Below are positions 20,473 to 32,466 of a stretch of 64,000 bases of DNA, piece after piece; position 1 is the stretch's first letter; the number at the start of each line of letters is the position of its first letter. Made by a program: the position numbers and the translations under genes. Source of the stretch: Paramarasmius palmivorus (taxonomy: Eukaryota > Basidiomycota > Agaricomycetes > Agaricales > Marasmiaceae). Location: the NCBI GenBank assembly GCA_037176845.1, contig JAYKXP010000040.1:124001-188000 (forward strand). Reading direction: 5' to 3'. The notes below the pieces were generated by a model. That model worked only from the letters and a program-made list of their open reading frames with translations, did not search any database and was not told where the DNA came from.

Positions 20473-23147
20473 TCACCTCGAATCCCCGTGATCATCCGTG
20501 GAGTTAATCGAGCTGTTCTCCCCCTCCTGCTCCCATAACCTGAAATACAGCTCTCGAATCATCTCCGGAAGTGATGTCCCCATCGGCATCATGATATCGG
20601 TAGGTCGTCTGTTCACAACAGTGAGAGTCTCCGACTCTGACGGAGCATGGGTTCTCAGAGAGTTAGGAGTTGAGACTCGCACTCTTTGTCCCAATTTCGG
20701 GCTGAGATCCTGAGAGTGTTCGGGAATGGTCTGTGGTGGCTCATCTCGACGAGTCGATGGCATATATGACGTCCGAGTCCTGGTGATGGGGTATGATTTC
20801 GTCCGTACTGGTTCCGACGCCAGATCGCTGGGATCCCAAACGAAAGGTGTCACCTCTATTTTTGGTTCTGAGAAGAAAGGTTTCAATCGGCTCGCAGATG
20901 AAGATGCGTTTCTCTGTCGCCGACGAAGAACGTAGAACATAACGAGAAGGACGAGCAGAGCCACACCTCCCACCATGCTCCCGGCAATAATAGCGGCTGA
21001 TGTTTTTTTAGAATGCGAACTTGAGTTATTCGCGCCTGTACTGGTGGCAGGACTCTGAGTCATTGTCGATGAAGTAGTCGGTTGCCTCGTTTCGTTGAAG
21101 AAGTTAATCCCATCGATCAAAACTTGGAGTGCTTGAGTTTGATTCGTTGCTTCGTAGGAAGATGCCAACGCATTTCCTTTACCCCAATCGCATCCATAGA
21201 TGTTGTCATCTCCCACTGCGTTACGAACTGCATTGTACTGTCTCAATCGTTATTTCACGTTTTTCATCTGAAAAGAACAACCATGCGGACCTGTACAGCA
21301 AAAAAGGCTTTGATGAAGGTATACAGGTCGGGGCGCAGATTTGGAATTTTCGCCGCGGCAATGAGCCCCCGAAGGACGAACGGATCTGCCTTGATATGTG
21401 CTGTTGAAATCTCAATGTAGTGTAATAATGTAACAGGAAGGCTTCCACTCACCACACGGATCTAGTAAAACACCCGTCGTGTCGGACCAAAAGGTGGGGA
21501 CTATTCCCCTTGGATCCTGTTCTTCACTGAGCAAGCTGAATATTCTGTTTTCGAGCCTATCATGATTTAGCGACTCGATACTGGTAAGTGATCGGGAAGT
21601 AATACCGTTCCAAGGTGCTACTATTATCTGTAGCAAGCACGATCGTTGACAGGCCCTCAATGAGGTGACCATTAACAGACAGCTGCACGGCCCCTGTAAG
21701 CGATGGAATGACACATTTCGGGGAATCTATCTGCATAGGTTCTTCCTCTGAGTCGCTATCCACTCCGTATCGTATACTGCGAACTGCTTGGAGAGCTGCC
21801 TCCAGAAAGTCTCCAGATTGCTGAGCTGCAGTCATATACATGCCGCCCTCCGTTGTGGCTAGTAGTGCGGAGAGCCTTGATATTAATTAACCAAAGAGAA
21901 ATGGATCAACAATATAAGTGTGCACCTGAAGAAATGCCTATCATGATTTCTCTGTTACGTCGCTGACTTGATGTGCAAAACTGGAAAGCTCACCCAGTTG
22001 CCAGTAATGAGATACCTGTACCATCCAGGGACGTGTCCTTGGGGATGACTATAATCAACTACAGCCGCGGGGTGAGGAGTTGTGGAATACTTGCATTGAA
22101 TGTGGCTCCTTTAGTCGGCCTTTTGAGAATCAGTTATAATCTATCAAGTCAAAATACTCGGGCCGACGGAAAGTTCTGGTCACATGACGCCACGCGTTCA
22201 ATAAACAGGCATACGTTTTGGAACACCCAGTATACGCGACGGAGTACGTCTATGTGCAAGATTGAAGTACTCACCTGACAATATAAATCTTCACATCAAA
22301 TCCTCATCGAATCGTAGAACAGGCCTAGTAAGAGGGTTTGCGATCTTTGGTGCGTGACGTCATGGTGACCAGAACTTTCCGTCGGCCCGAGTAAACTTAC
22401 AATTCCTCACACGCTTCCACGACAGAAAAGTTCTTACGAGGCTGTACACCAGAGTTATTGACGGTGTGGTTATTCGCCTCGTACCAGTATTCCTTGGACA
22501 TATCCAAAAGCTCCTGGTCCTTGTATGTCGCGTAACCTTTGTAGACAGCATATCCCAATTGACTGTTCGGGGTACACTTGAATAATGACTTGGAGACAGT
22601 GAAGACTTGAACGTACTCACATTCTAGATTGAAGCTATATCACGACGGTCAAACAGGTTTTGTAACGACGAAGATTTCTGCGGACTTTCTTAGCAATGCT
22701 TGAATTATACGTCCATGGTTTGAATAGAAAAAAGAACTCACTCATTTACCTGTTCGGTGCATCCGGGACAATCGAAGCCTATTTTCAAGAGTCTTGTAGT
22801 GAAGCTTGCGTAATCTGATGAATTTGTAGCCGCATCGAACTCTGCCAGCGCAGAGTAGAGAGCAAACGTCTTGTCGAGCTCGGAACGGTCGTTGGGGGGG
22901 AGTTCAACACGTCCTTCGCTGTTGAGCATACTGAATCCCTTAAGCAGGGCATTAGTTGCTACTTCAAGTCGTTCTTCGTAATGAGCCACGCTACTATTCT
23001 GTATACCAGTAAGCCAGATGTCAAAAGGTCAAGAACAGAGCCTACCCATCGTGTTGGCGGGGGTTCTAGAACCTCAGCACCCAGTGCCGGGATCAGAAGC
23101 AGCATAATAGGAAGGAGCATTGAAAGAGGCGAGGAAAAGATGAACAT
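20473..23147 (-). CDS. GH76-like six-hairpin protein with C-terminal membrane anchor
   Basis: Exon 1 (23147-23046) encodes a signal peptide starting MFIFSSPLSMLLPIMLLL. Exon 2 (22998-22750) contains ATNALLKGFSMLN and YSALAEFDAATNSSDYASF. Exon 3 (about 22588-22401) holds LGYAVYKGYATYKDQELLDM. Later exons give LSALLATTEGGMYMTAAQQS, GHLIEGLSTIVLATDNSS, VLRGLIAAAKIPNLRPDL and NIYGCDWG, all in GH76 order. The last exon (stop at 20473) adds a Ser/Thr stalk, a helix (AAIIAGSMVGGVALLVLLVM), an RRRQR stop-transfer and a roughly 140-residue tail containing MIRELYFRLWEQ. GH76 enzymes are alpha-1,6-mannanases acting on wall or GPI glycans. I do not see the paired catalytic aspartates, so activity is doubtful. 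The exact borders of the middle exons are uncertain. The intron after exon 3 holds a MITE. Confidence 0.68.
22157..22391. mobile_element. 235-base MITE inside an intron of the GH76-like gene
   Basis: TIR CTCGGGCCGACGGAAAGTTC on the left is mirrored on the right; the match extends to about 26 bases perfectly and about 40 bases with small differences. TA flanks both ends (22155-22156 and 22392-22393). The right end lies 8 bases inside the GTAAGT donor of the intron after exon 3, so the splice donor is spared. Related by its ends to the element at 3065-3322. Confidence 0.85.
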
Positions 23148-23149
23148 TG

Positions 23150-23690
23150 TGCTAGCTCCTGCTACTTCAACCGAGACATAAATACGGTCGCGTAACAGAG
23201 TCATTCATGATCCAAGAATCATGGAGCATCATCCCGCTGCCCCAGCTGCGAGGAACGGCGTCGATCAGTAAATTTATCAATTAAATTTATGTATGATCTT
23301 CCCGCAGAGGCTGTCGACGTCACAACGATGCTGTGTGTGTACATATCGCTTGATCAGGTCTCGTTCCGGCGTGGTGTCGGTGAGGAGCTATCCTTCAAAC
23401 TCATTAGGCCCCAGGCCGCCCTGCAGCTCGGGTGGGTCAAATTGCCAGTACAATCATGCTAATAGAAGAACATCAAAGTTCATTTTCAGTCGAGGCAAGG
23501 GCTTTTGAATTACCGAACATTTTAGTTTCATCTAGTCTCTGTTTCCCACTTGGTAACGCAGCTGTAGTACGTTGGGATAGGCTGTCGGGGACTCTGGATG
23601 ACACACTGCTGCTCTCGTCGTCGTCGTTCACGATGAAGATGAAGAGGCTGGTGACTACGTATTATGTAATCTACTCTACACAAGACCAAA
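23150..23690. other. Upstream region of the GH76-like gene, no separate gene seen
   Basis: Open frames on the plus strand here are not supported by any family or splice pattern. Confidence 0.4.
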
Positions 23691-24290
23691 CATGTCCTAT
23701 CCCCGATCCCCTACTACAGCGTGTCGAAATGCCTGTAGGTGAAGTTGGTTCGTTCTCATAATACGATTATCAAAGGCGAACATACCGTATAAGAGAAATT
23801 GGCCCTGAAGCAGTACATTGAGAATTAAATAATTCATATCCCAAATATGCATACTCACCACAGTTCCTACTTTCAGCGATAGACCTACTTCCCTCGCGCC
23901 TGATGTCTGCCAGGAAATCGGATACTCCAGCGTGAACTTGTACATAGTACTACTACAACCTCATGGCTGTGCGATCCCCCTTCGTTCAATAAGAATCAGA
24001 ATTGTTGGGAGCTGTGAATCAAATCGCATCGATGTAGGTTGACAACAACTATAATCACAACAGAAGTCTAATTTAGTCAAATCTGTACAGCAAGAAACAG
24101 TTGTTGAATGATTTATGGGACTCGGAGCAGGGTCAGGGAAGGATCGTGACAGCAAACGAGGATGGTGTACTACACACAATCTTCGGATTCCCATTACCCG
24201 TTTACCCGGACCTCTACCATATAACGTACATAGCTGCGGCGATTCAGTACTTATTTTTCACTCTTCAATTCATCCTACAGTAATACAAGG
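23690..24290 (-). pseudogene. 5' fragment of a type B 7-TM gene
   Basis: Reads ...REVGLSLKVGTV, an intron, then GQFLLYG and a GTATG donor, after which the gene stops matching. Compare KTALSLKIGTA and SQFLLYG in the intact gene at 54292-55563. The upstream sequence to about 24290 also matches that gene's promoter region (55630-56090), including 'ATCACAACAGAAGTCTAATT'. It is therefore a partial duplication of promoter plus first two exons. Confidence 0.7.
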
Positions 24291-24394
24291 AAACCGCAGC
24301 CGGGGTGAGGCATTGATATGGGACCTGGGCCTACGTTGCAAATATTTGAGGGGTTTTGGTTGGCCCTTTGACTTGAATGGGGATTGAGGCTTAC

Positions 24395-24436
24395 TGTGGA
24401 TGGGAGACGAGGATTGTGGATGGGAGACGAGGATTG
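24395..24436 (+). repeat. Tandem pair of a 21-base unit
   Basis: GTGGATGGGAGACGAGGATT occurs twice in succession with one spacer base. This is a local slippage duplication beside module A box copy 5. Confidence 0.75.
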
Positions 24437-24448
24437 AGGACGCGAACG

Positions 24449-24494
24449 ATAGACGCGAAACGATGAGGACAGGTGTGGCGCTGATGTGACATGT
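24449..24494 (-). promoter_or_regulatory. Module A box (copy 5)
   Basis: GATAGACGCGAAACGATGAG followed by GACAGGTGTGGCGCTGATGT; more diverged than the other copies. Confidence 0.45.
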
Positions 24495-24784
24495 ACCTTC
24501 CTTTAAGGAAGGAACAGAAAATATCAAAAGTGGAAGTAGGTAAAATCAGACTCATGTTGGTTTGGCATGATAGATACGATGCTACAGTAAAGTTTATGGG
24601 GAAACGAATCCCGGTTCTCAGCTTAAGTCTCATATTCCAAGTACAGCTATATTCGTGCTGAAAAGATGTTCAGGGGTGTATCAATTACTTTTGATTACGG
24701 TTCAGAACGGTTTATCCTGCACAACTACAAGCTTGTTATATGCTGAATTTTTGAGGTCATTCGACGAGTTGAACAAAACTATCA

Positions 24785-24865
24785 AACCATCTCCAGCAGG
24801 GACACCCTCATCAGCATCATGATATCAGCAGGTCTCCTGTTCACAACAGTAACGGTCCAGCATCA
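24785..24865 (-). pseudogene. GH76-like tail exon remnant
   Basis: Matches the cytoplasmic-tail coding sequence of 20473-23147 around 'ATCATGATATCGGTAGGTCG'. Only about 80 bases remain. It is in the same order relative to a box and a 7-TM fragment as at 40-41 kb and 49 kb. Confidence 0.55.
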
Positions 24866-25284
24866 GGCAGGATCAACGGTGCAATCGACTCCCACTCATA
24901 GCATCAATTCTCAGATAGTTGGGAGTCGATCATGGTTACGGCGCTGATTCTGACTTTGGTGTCGAAAAGAGATTTCGGTGGTGTTGATGAGTACTTGGTG
25001 ATGGCTTCAGGAATCAATCACGCCCGAATCGCAGTAATGGGTTTTGGGGAGTATCATGATGTGCATCATCGGCGAGATGGAGGTCGCCGCAATGAATGAT
25101 ATTCTCGCTATTTTCTCTGCCTAGCCAAACACTAGCCTCTACAAGTCCGATATCATCACGGACAATAGCTTGACTACTTAGTATGAAGCTGTGAACACGA
25201 ACCCATAACTATCATGTCTTGTTTTCTATATATATTCCTCGATCTCCAGTTCTTCAGGGTATAGGTTTAAGGTTAGTATGATCA

Positions 25285-25410
25285 ACGTTATTCGGCCTCC
25301 CATTTTGGATGCCCTCATTCAGAATGATGCAAGCTTGGCCCTTGCCACTGCTGTCCAAATGCTTCTTGACTCCCCGATTCACGGGGTACACACGGAAACT
25401 TGTATGTTCA
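25285..25410 (-). pseudogene. Type A 7-TM gene fragment
   Basis: The segment '...GCCACTGCTGTCCAAATGCTTCTTGACTCCCCGATTCACG' type sequence matches the exon of 41333-42583 encoding the RNILQ and VNRRVKE region. Only this exon part remains. Confidence 0.55.
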
Positions 25411-26286
25411 GGGAATGGAAATCGTGATTATCTCTATGACTACCTCAACCCGAATGTTTGAAACAGTACGCGCACTGCTATCACAATGAACCATGCACTG
25501 GTTTATCTATATCTTGCTTGTCGTAAAACTTATTAGCGCTCGCGTGGAGTATCGTTTTGCTTATTACCTATGCATCTCGACATTACTTGTCTCGGGAGGC
25601 GATACTTCACTGTGTTTCCCTTCGGTTCCATGATGAGCTGAATTTAAGCTTTGCCTTACGTCAGCTAGAATTAGCACAGATAAGCTATGGACGGTCCACA
25701 CGCAGCTTACCAACGGATGCGTAGCTTTCGGAGGCGTTGATATTTCATCGGAGGATGCGGATGCACTACAGATCGTGATTGAACGTTAACGGTAGCAAGT
25801 TACACAGATGATGCGATGACCAATCAAGTGTCAGACAATTGTGTCGAGTATATCCACGTACATCTTTGCGCGTTTCTCCACGATATCCCTGGCATGTGCC
25901 AAGGAAATTCTAGCGTCATTTGTAGAGCAAGTAATGTCGAGGTATTAGGAGCGTGAAAAGGTCTACATGTAGGGATGTGTGGCTCGAGAGTCAAGAGAGA
26001 AAATGTATGGAGGTGGTATGTTGAGGATAAACCGTGCGCCCATTGAAGCGAGTCTTCGCTGTCGATATCTTATTCGGGTGGCGTTACGTATAGATATTGC
26101 AAACCGATCTTTCGTGCGGAGATGTAGCGCAGATTATGTCGCCAAGCCAACCCGTAACACCCAATTGAAATTCTGTCGAACCACTCCCACCAACTTCTTT
26201 CACGCTCCCATATCCCTTCGCCCCATACCGAAATCAAACAAATCCAATAGTGCGGGTCAACTGGGGTGAAGATGGTTGTGGGTATA

Positions 26287-26797
26287 TCAATTTGAGGTGC
26301 TGAGCGTGATGAGGTCGTCATTGCTATATGGTAAGAGGCCTAGCTTGAGAGCAGGTAGCGGGAGAACATGAGATGCATAGGGGAAACTGTATTGGAAGGT
26401 GTGATGAGGAGGATCGTGTAGGTAAATGTTTGCGGGTGAAGTACGTCGAGTCCTGGATGGGAAGCTTGCATCCTGCAACGGGAAAACCGGATATCGTCGT
26501 TAGTATTGGCAAGTTCGTTAAGAGAGGCGCGACGTACCGAGCTCCGTGAATAGCAGTGGGATGGGAAATGCGAAGAGTCCTGTCTCGTAGTAGTACCCCG
26601 CTCTTAGTGCCTGATCAGTCTATCCATTCCTTGCTACGTGGTACCTGCAAAGAGAGTTGGGCGGTGGAAGATCGTTTTGAGAAGTAGAGTATCATCAGCG
26701 TAGAATCGGCTTCAACTTGCGAAAGATGAGGTCCTGCATGGAGATTAGGAGTGTTTTCAAACAGGAGTAGCGGACAACATACGTTAGCTGCGGACAA
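26287..26797 (-). pseudogene. Module A family member
   Basis: On the minus strand, exons carry the AGYYYETGLFAFPIPLLFTE frame (or its alternative) before a GTACGTCGCG donor. An exon follows after TTGCAG beginning DASFPSRTRRTSPANIYLHD in one frame and MQASHPGLDVLHPQTFTYTI in another. Nearly identical to 58795-59200 in R2 copy 2. No recognised domain; integrity is unclear. Confidence 0.4.
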
Positions 26798-27111
26798 TTG
26801 GATATCCCTTCAACCCATCCTACGGCGCGCTGACATCGAACAAGGCGGACTATTTGCGAGGAACAAGGCTGAGGGAGGATAAAAGAGTCTGGGATGATTG
26901 GGTTGCTGCTACTTCAAGGAAGGATGGAGGTCCTAGGGTTGAAGTGAAGGCGTTGATTCTGAAGTCGTTGGGTCTGAAAAAGTGGACGTCTAGTGAATAC
27001 TGCAGAGATAAGCTCTGGGTTTATGGCGCGGCTATGTATGAGCTTTAGCTTGGGATCTGCACTTAAGCGTGTTTGGAGGACTTACCGTGGACGGTAAACG
27101 AGGAATAGCAC

Positions 27112-27170
27112 CTCCAATGATGGACGCAAAATGATGAGGAGAGGTGTGACTGTCACAGTGACGAGTCACC
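27112..27170 (-). promoter_or_regulatory. Module A box (copy 6)
   Basis: GATGGACGCAAAATGATGAG then AGGTGTGACTGTCACAGTGA and a GTCAC. On the minus strand it is followed by a frame HHFASIIGGAIPRLPST and a GTAAGT donor. Confidence 0.55.
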
Positions 27171-27949
27171 CATCCGCTGTCCGGGCTACCGCCGCAGCCG
27201 CCGGTTCCCTCTTTTCTTTTGACCATGATAATGATCATTAACGATTCTTGGTTAATTTGAGCCTGGCACTCTTTATTGCACTGCTTATAACATTCATTTG
27301 TTCTAGGTTGAGACTGTCAGGACACAAATGAGGTTAGCACTTGGTGAGTACTGTTTCCTCGATTCTCTGAATCTCCCCCTTCCTTCCTTGTTAATCGGGC
27401 CTTCAGCGTTTCGAAAAATCCGGGTCTTTGTCTGCATTTATGTATAACGACACCTCGAGGAATCATCCACCGACTCAATGGTAGTAAACCACGAGTTTCT
27501 ACCCTGTTGCACGTCGGTCATCCGTTTTTCGTGTAACCTCTAGCGTCAATTTCAATGCATAACACGCATTCCACATACGTCAGATCGTATCAAATAAATA
27601 GGACCATCATGTTATAGAAACGCGATTAACTCTGTACGTCTTGTTCTGTTTCGAAACTCCCTTCCCTTTCACGTATTCCAAGTACAGCTCTATTCTACAG
27701 CTCTATTTATACTGCACAGACGGTATCCCGGGTGTATCATCTACTCATAACTGCCTTCTTCGATTTATTGTTTACAAGCACGGTAAAAAACTGGGTCCCC
27801 AAGTCCAAGTTTCCCATCTAATATCTTGTCGTTATTCTACTGAAACGACATGCTTGTCACTATCTTCGAACGTTCTCTGTCGACTGTCTGCGATGATGAT
27901 TCGAGGAGTTGATCAAATCGGTCTCCTCGCCTGCCCCGATAACACGAAA

Positions 27950-28115
27950 TATAACTTTTGAATCATCTCCGGGAGCGATGTTCCCATCGGAATCGTGATC
28001 TCGGTAGGTCGCCCTGTTCAAAACAGTCATGGTCTCTGATTATCATTGAGGGAGTGTTCTCAGAGAGTTGGGAGTTCAGTGCCTCGCCGTTGGTCTCGAT
28101 TCGGGAATGAAATTG
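27950..28115 (-). pseudogene. GH76-like tail exon remnant
   Basis: Matches the GH76-like tail (CTTTTGAATCATCTCCGGGA and onward). Frame includes VVRRRPS, comparable with VVNRRPTDIM in the full gene. Confidence 0.6.
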
Positions 28116-28650
28116 CGGGGAAGCATCGGAATGGTCTGTGGCAGCTCGTCTCGACGGTCGGCGGCGTACTACTAATATATAACGCTCAATATCTGGTGAT
28201 GTGGTATCGTCAATAATCAACGCCGGGGCGATCCCCTGACCAGATTTTCTAGTTACGTAGTCTTCCAGTCCCTTGAGGACATTAATCAATGATGACTGCT
28301 CAAAAGCTATCATACACCCACGGTGGTAAATGCTTTGGACCCATAAGACAAGGCGGTATGTTTTCTCATGTTATCTCTGCCATCCCCAGTTATACAACCT
28401 AATATAGAAATACTCCTTGTTCATTGTGCTGATATACTGTCTTGGTATGTCGGATGCTACCTTCAGCGAACTTGAAAGCTGAGGTTGAGCTGAGGATCTT
28501 TTAATATGTATTGATCGCCGTCTTACAGCCGTGACACCAGTGACTCAAGTTGAGGCAGCGTGGCTGTGATGCAGTATAATTGATAAACTTCAATGGCAGT
28601 TCATGGGTCCCCTTGGTCCTTCCATTCCATCTTTTCACCACACCCTCACA

Positions 28651-29706
28651 ATGTCGAACGGATTATCGGGCGCAGAGGGGAGCTGCATACTCAAATGCGC
28701 AGGTAAGCTCATCATCACAGTTTCCGATTGACAATTGGACTCATCTTGACTCGGGATCAGCCTACAAGACCTGTACAGTTCCTGTCGATATCATCCTGAA
28801 ATCCTCGGATGGTGCTCGTCTCGGTGCACACGTGAAAAACCTCGAAAACTTCAACAAAGCTTTCCCTGTCGCTGAATCGGTAACTCATCAGCTCGACGAG
28901 CCTGTTGCTCTCACCGAATCCGCAACCATCCTTCGCTTAATCCTCAAGTTCTCTCATAACGAGGACTGCTCCATCTCAAACCTCAATCTCGCTACTGTAA
29001 TTGCTTTGACAGACGCGGCAGATAAGTATGGGAATTACCCAGCGCTGAATGCATGTAAGGCGGCGTTAATGTGAGTATTTCAATCATCTGACACACGGAT
29101 GATGATCGATAATCAACTCCGCAGTCAATTCACGCCTGTCTCAATACAGGGGAAGATTCGAATCTTACCATACAGACTTCGCTATACAAAGGTAGATGAA
29201 TCACTTGAGAACATGATTCGCTCCACTATGGATATCCCGCTCCGACAGCTTGTACGGGATTTAAGCTGTTTCCCAGATGTTTACATGGTATACGTGTGTT
29301 GTGTCTCATCTGCCGGTAGTTATAGAGCTGAAACGTGACCCAGACTATTTACAGGGAGTTATGGCATGCAGGTATGGCGGAATACCGCCAAGCTGCCAGT
29401 ATTTCAGCGTATAAACAGATTGGCTCGAAATATCCAAGGAAAAAGTACGAGACCCGTCCTATTGAAGAGGTAGTCAAAACATCGAGTGCCGCCTTAAAGG
29501 TGCTCGAATTACCTGTCTGTGACGACATAGACCGCATTATAAACACAACGCTCTCGTTGGCGCGGCGAACAAATTCGGACTTGCGGCCATCAAAGGATGA
29601 GGCATTCATGGAGTGGTTCACAGGAATGGCTCGAGCGGTAGCGACGCTCCCTACTTGGAAAATAGCGGAAGGAATAGTCAAGCAGGAGATTGGACAGCGT
29701 AAGTAG
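28651..29706 (+). CDS. BTB/POZ-domain protein
   Basis: Exon 1 is 28651-28702 (MSNGLSGAEGSCILKCA), exon 2 28761-29070, exon 3 from 29125 and the last exon to the stop at 29706. The BTB core is TVPVDIILKSSDGARLGAHV ... ILRLILKFSHNEDCSISNLN ... ALTDAADKYGNYPALNACKA, the alpha/beta core seen in fungal BTB proteins. A helical C-terminal part ends in ATLPTWKIAEGIVKQEIGQR. BTB domains mediate protein pairing, often as adaptors for Cul3 ubiquitin ligases, but no MATH, Kelch or other partner domain is seen here. The exon 3 to exon 4 junction is ambiguous. Paralogues on the opposite strand follow at once (29971-31041; 33180-35610). Confidence 0.75.
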
Positions 29707-29970
29707 AGCGCAAAGGATTTGCATATCTAGCACATCTCTCGTTTCAATGTATGGGCCTGTGCAATGTAACACTTCAACTCTCGATTAGACGGAACAAAAG
29801 TGATCAGAGCGATCTAACTGATTCGGCAATTTAATCACCGTATGCTCTGAGCAAATAGCTATGCAACACACCGGACAACCATAGGTACTTCTTCCTAGAG
29901 CGTTCCATCGCAACACTCAATCTTTCCATGTATTAGAGTCTACCTCATAACAAACCAACTCGGAGTTCAC

Positions 29971-31041
29971 CTAGTTCTTCGATACATCCTCCCATCGAGG
30001 CCATTTCTCGATGATCTCTTTTACTGCCTTGTACCACATCTCGAATTCATGACAATCGGTGTAGCACTCTTTATCAGCACTCGATTCCTCTTTGCAACTC
30101 CAACGAATCCCGAAAATGGTAGCCATCTTCACCACTTTGTCGAAATCTTCCACAGTGATATAGCCCGGCATTCTCTTGAGAATAGGTACCATAGCACGAG
30201 CGTACTGTTTACCCCCGTCGCAATTTTCTAGATTAGCATCATATTCTCCGTCCACGTCGATGTAGGCTTCCGCGTGCATGAACGTCAAATTAGATATTTT
30301 GTCTAGTTCTCGATGCAATATGGATTTGGCTTCTTGACAGGCCATGTGATATTTTGACTAATAAACGGGTAGTGAATAAGAGGAAGACTCCAGAGGTCGT
30401 AGGACATAGACATACCCATAGATAGAAGAGCTCCGCGTTCCCATTTATATGCGGTAGAACGTCGGCATGGGATAGGCTTAATGTACGTCGGACAACGTGG
30501 TTGATGTCTGGGAAGGAAGGTGCAGCATAGAGTTGTACAAAGATTCTCAGCGACTCGATTGGTTCTATACGTTTCACTCGGGATCTAATCCAATCGCTGG
30601 TGAGTGATACATGCAACCGGGAGAAAGCTGAAAGAACGCACCTGATCTCTTTCCTACATGCATCTAACGCTGCGAGGCTCCCATACTTCTCCGCTGCTTT
30701 GTACAATCCAGTAATATCGTTGCTATCGAGCTGCCCTTGAGAAAGGTCCGGGGGTGTTGCGTTGTGCATGAATCGGAGTAAAAGAACGAGTACGATCCCG
30801 TTCTCGACGAGTTGAACCGGACTTTTTGTCGTGAGGTTATCCCAGTCCGCATTAGGGAAGCTATCGCTGTAGACCTCCAGGTTTCGTTTATGCGCGCCAA
30901 ACCGCTTGTCATCACCAGACATGAGGATCACGTCGCATGGGATCAAACATCCATCGACTGTTTAGAAAAATGAGTGTTCATCGTCGATAACCACGGATGT
31001 GTACACCAACCTGGGCACTTTGAATGAGTTTTGGGATCCAT
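29971..31041 (-). CDS. BTB/POZ-domain protein (304 aa, four exons)
   Basis: Exons are 31041-31011, 30957-30642, 30596-30416 and 30357-29971; all junctions are GT/AG and the 915 coding bases stay in frame. The protein starts MDPKTHSKCPVDGC, then the BTB core CDVILMSGDDKRFGAHKRNL ... VLVLLLRFMHN ... LYKAAEKYGSLAALDACRKE. After the core come SRVKRIEPIESLRIFVQLY and SFPDINHVVRRTLSLSHADV. The C-terminal exon ends IEKWPRWEDVSKN. This is the intact paralogue of the disrupted gene at 33180-35610 and shows where that gene was interrupted. It is tail-to-tail with the gene ending at 29706. Likely a cytosolic or nuclear adaptor; the partner is unknown. Confidence 0.85.
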
Positions 31042-31523
31042 TCGGTGGGTTGTTCGTGGGGAGAAACTAAGCTTGAAAAAGATGGTGGTTCAGGTCAAGA
31101 ACGTTCACTTGTGGTTGCCACTGCTCGCTTGCCGAGGCTAATAGTGCTTCTCCGTGGGTATCTAGATGTCAATCAAGCAAAAGAAGCCAGAGGTTTGAGT
31201 CATTGTCGCGGATTCAAATTTCGTGTAGTAGCACCTATAGGCCACAGCGCGCACTGAGACTTTGAATAGTACTTGTCAGATATGCCTGGGGCTCACACAC
31301 CTCAATGATAGCTTAGCGCTGATATTCTCATTCCCCGTCGCTGCCAGAAGTTGCGAACAACGTCCATCAAAGATAGACTTTTTGGACAGCCTCGTGCTCC
31401 GCTCGTGTTCATCGTTCGCGAGGCGCCAAGCCTCCTGTGAAGGGAATCAACCAGAAAGAATGACGTGCATTGATCACGAACATTACAACAAAACAAAAAC
31501 ATGTCCTCATCGTTGTGAGCGAT

Positions 31524-31614
31524 TGGACAGACTGGGAATTGAACCCAGCACCCCACGTAAAGCAGAACGTTGTGTATGCCAAGCGGATGTCATAACCAAC
31601 TACGCCGTGTGCCC
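31524..31614 (-). pseudogene. tRNA-like sequence, Ala(GGC)-like, probably a pseudo-tRNA
   Basis: On the minus strand GGGCACA pairs with TCTGTCC except at one position. A T-arm CTGGG-TTCAATT-CCCAG and anticodon-loop TTGGCA with an intron of about 19 bases are present. The D-stem pairs poorly and base 8 is C, not U. GGC is not the usual eukaryotic alanine anticodon. I read it as a decayed tRNA gene. Confidence 0.5.
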
Positions 31615-31845
31615 TCAGCATCTCTCTTCCCCGTCGATATCCCATTAGTATGCGCCCAGTGTTACGTATAGATTAGTAACAAGGAATCAAGAAGAAATCA
31701 CGATGACATTGGTGGGGGTGTACCAAGTAGCTGTACTCGATTCGAGAGGGGTTTGTACATTCAATCGAACAAGAAATATTAGCACCAGGATGTGAAAATA
31801 TAGCCGTCTATTCCATTCCCAAGCCCGATGTACACCTGATCCTTA

Positions 31846-31902
31846 CAACGGGGATCGAATTACGGACGAATGCGATAACTAACTACGGCATCGGTCCGTA
31901 CG
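31846..31902 (-). pseudogene. Truncated tRNA-Val relic
   Basis: The D-arm GCCGTAGTTAGTTATCGCAT matches the tRNA-Val genes at 4772 and 39041 with few changes. Then it runs directly into a TTCGATCCCC T-arm half; the anticodon arm is missing. Confidence 0.55.
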
Positions 31903-31940
31903 CTGCATGTCTCACTTTGTCCCCATAACCCTTCACACCC

Positions 31941-32466
31941 CTACATATTCAATACGGCGGGGAGGTTCAATTGCGGGGTGAGGAAAATGTCCGCGGAAGT
32001 GTCAATTTGGGGGGATGGCCGCGATGAGGTCGTTACTGCAAATGGACAGAGGCGTAGCCTGAGAGCGGGTAGTAGGGGAGCATGATGCATAGAAGGAGAC
32101 TGCTGGATGGGCTGGTAAAGAGGATGGGGAGCGGTGAATGTATGCAGGGAATCGGTGTTGAGTTCTGAATGGGAAGTTCGCATGATGCACCGGGGGATCT
32201 CTATAATCGTTAGTATCGGCAAGCTCGTTGAGATAGACATGACGTACCAAGCTCGGTCTATAGCAACTGAACGGGAAAGTGAGAGCCCGGCTTCGTAGAT
32301 GTACCCCCTCGTAGATCCATTCCTTGCTACCCGAGAGGAGAGTTGATGGCAGAGCGTTTGGAGGGGTTGAGCAGAGTCTCTTCGGTATAGAGTCGGGTAA
32401 AATTAAGAAGGATGATGGGCCTGTATTCGGGTGAGGAGTGTTCGGAAATGAGAGTAGCGGACACAT
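31941..32466 (-). pseudogene. Module A family member
   Basis: Exons with EGVHLRSRALTFPFSCYRPS before GTACGTC and SELNTDSLHTFTAPHPLYQP in the next exon. They align by position with MTLREGTCRRAVFGFG / SAELNNSSSPLSLPNTLPID at 16 kb and HPGFDIAYLHTFTYP at 39 kb. The function is unknown. Confidence 0.4.

Larger units (their letters stand above)
25395..28190 (+). repeat. Segmental duplication R2, copy 1
   Basis: Collinear same-orientation match to 57980-60770, very similar from about 25900 onward. It contains a module A unit, the box and the GH76 tail. Beyond 28190 the copies diverge: copy 2 continues into the GH76 membrane helix region, whereas copy 1 joins the short block shared with 12066. Confidence 0.85.

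Noticed and set aside
31262..31648. 128-codon plus-strand frame
   Set aside because: It runs antisense through a tRNA-like sequence and R4 repeat sequence.
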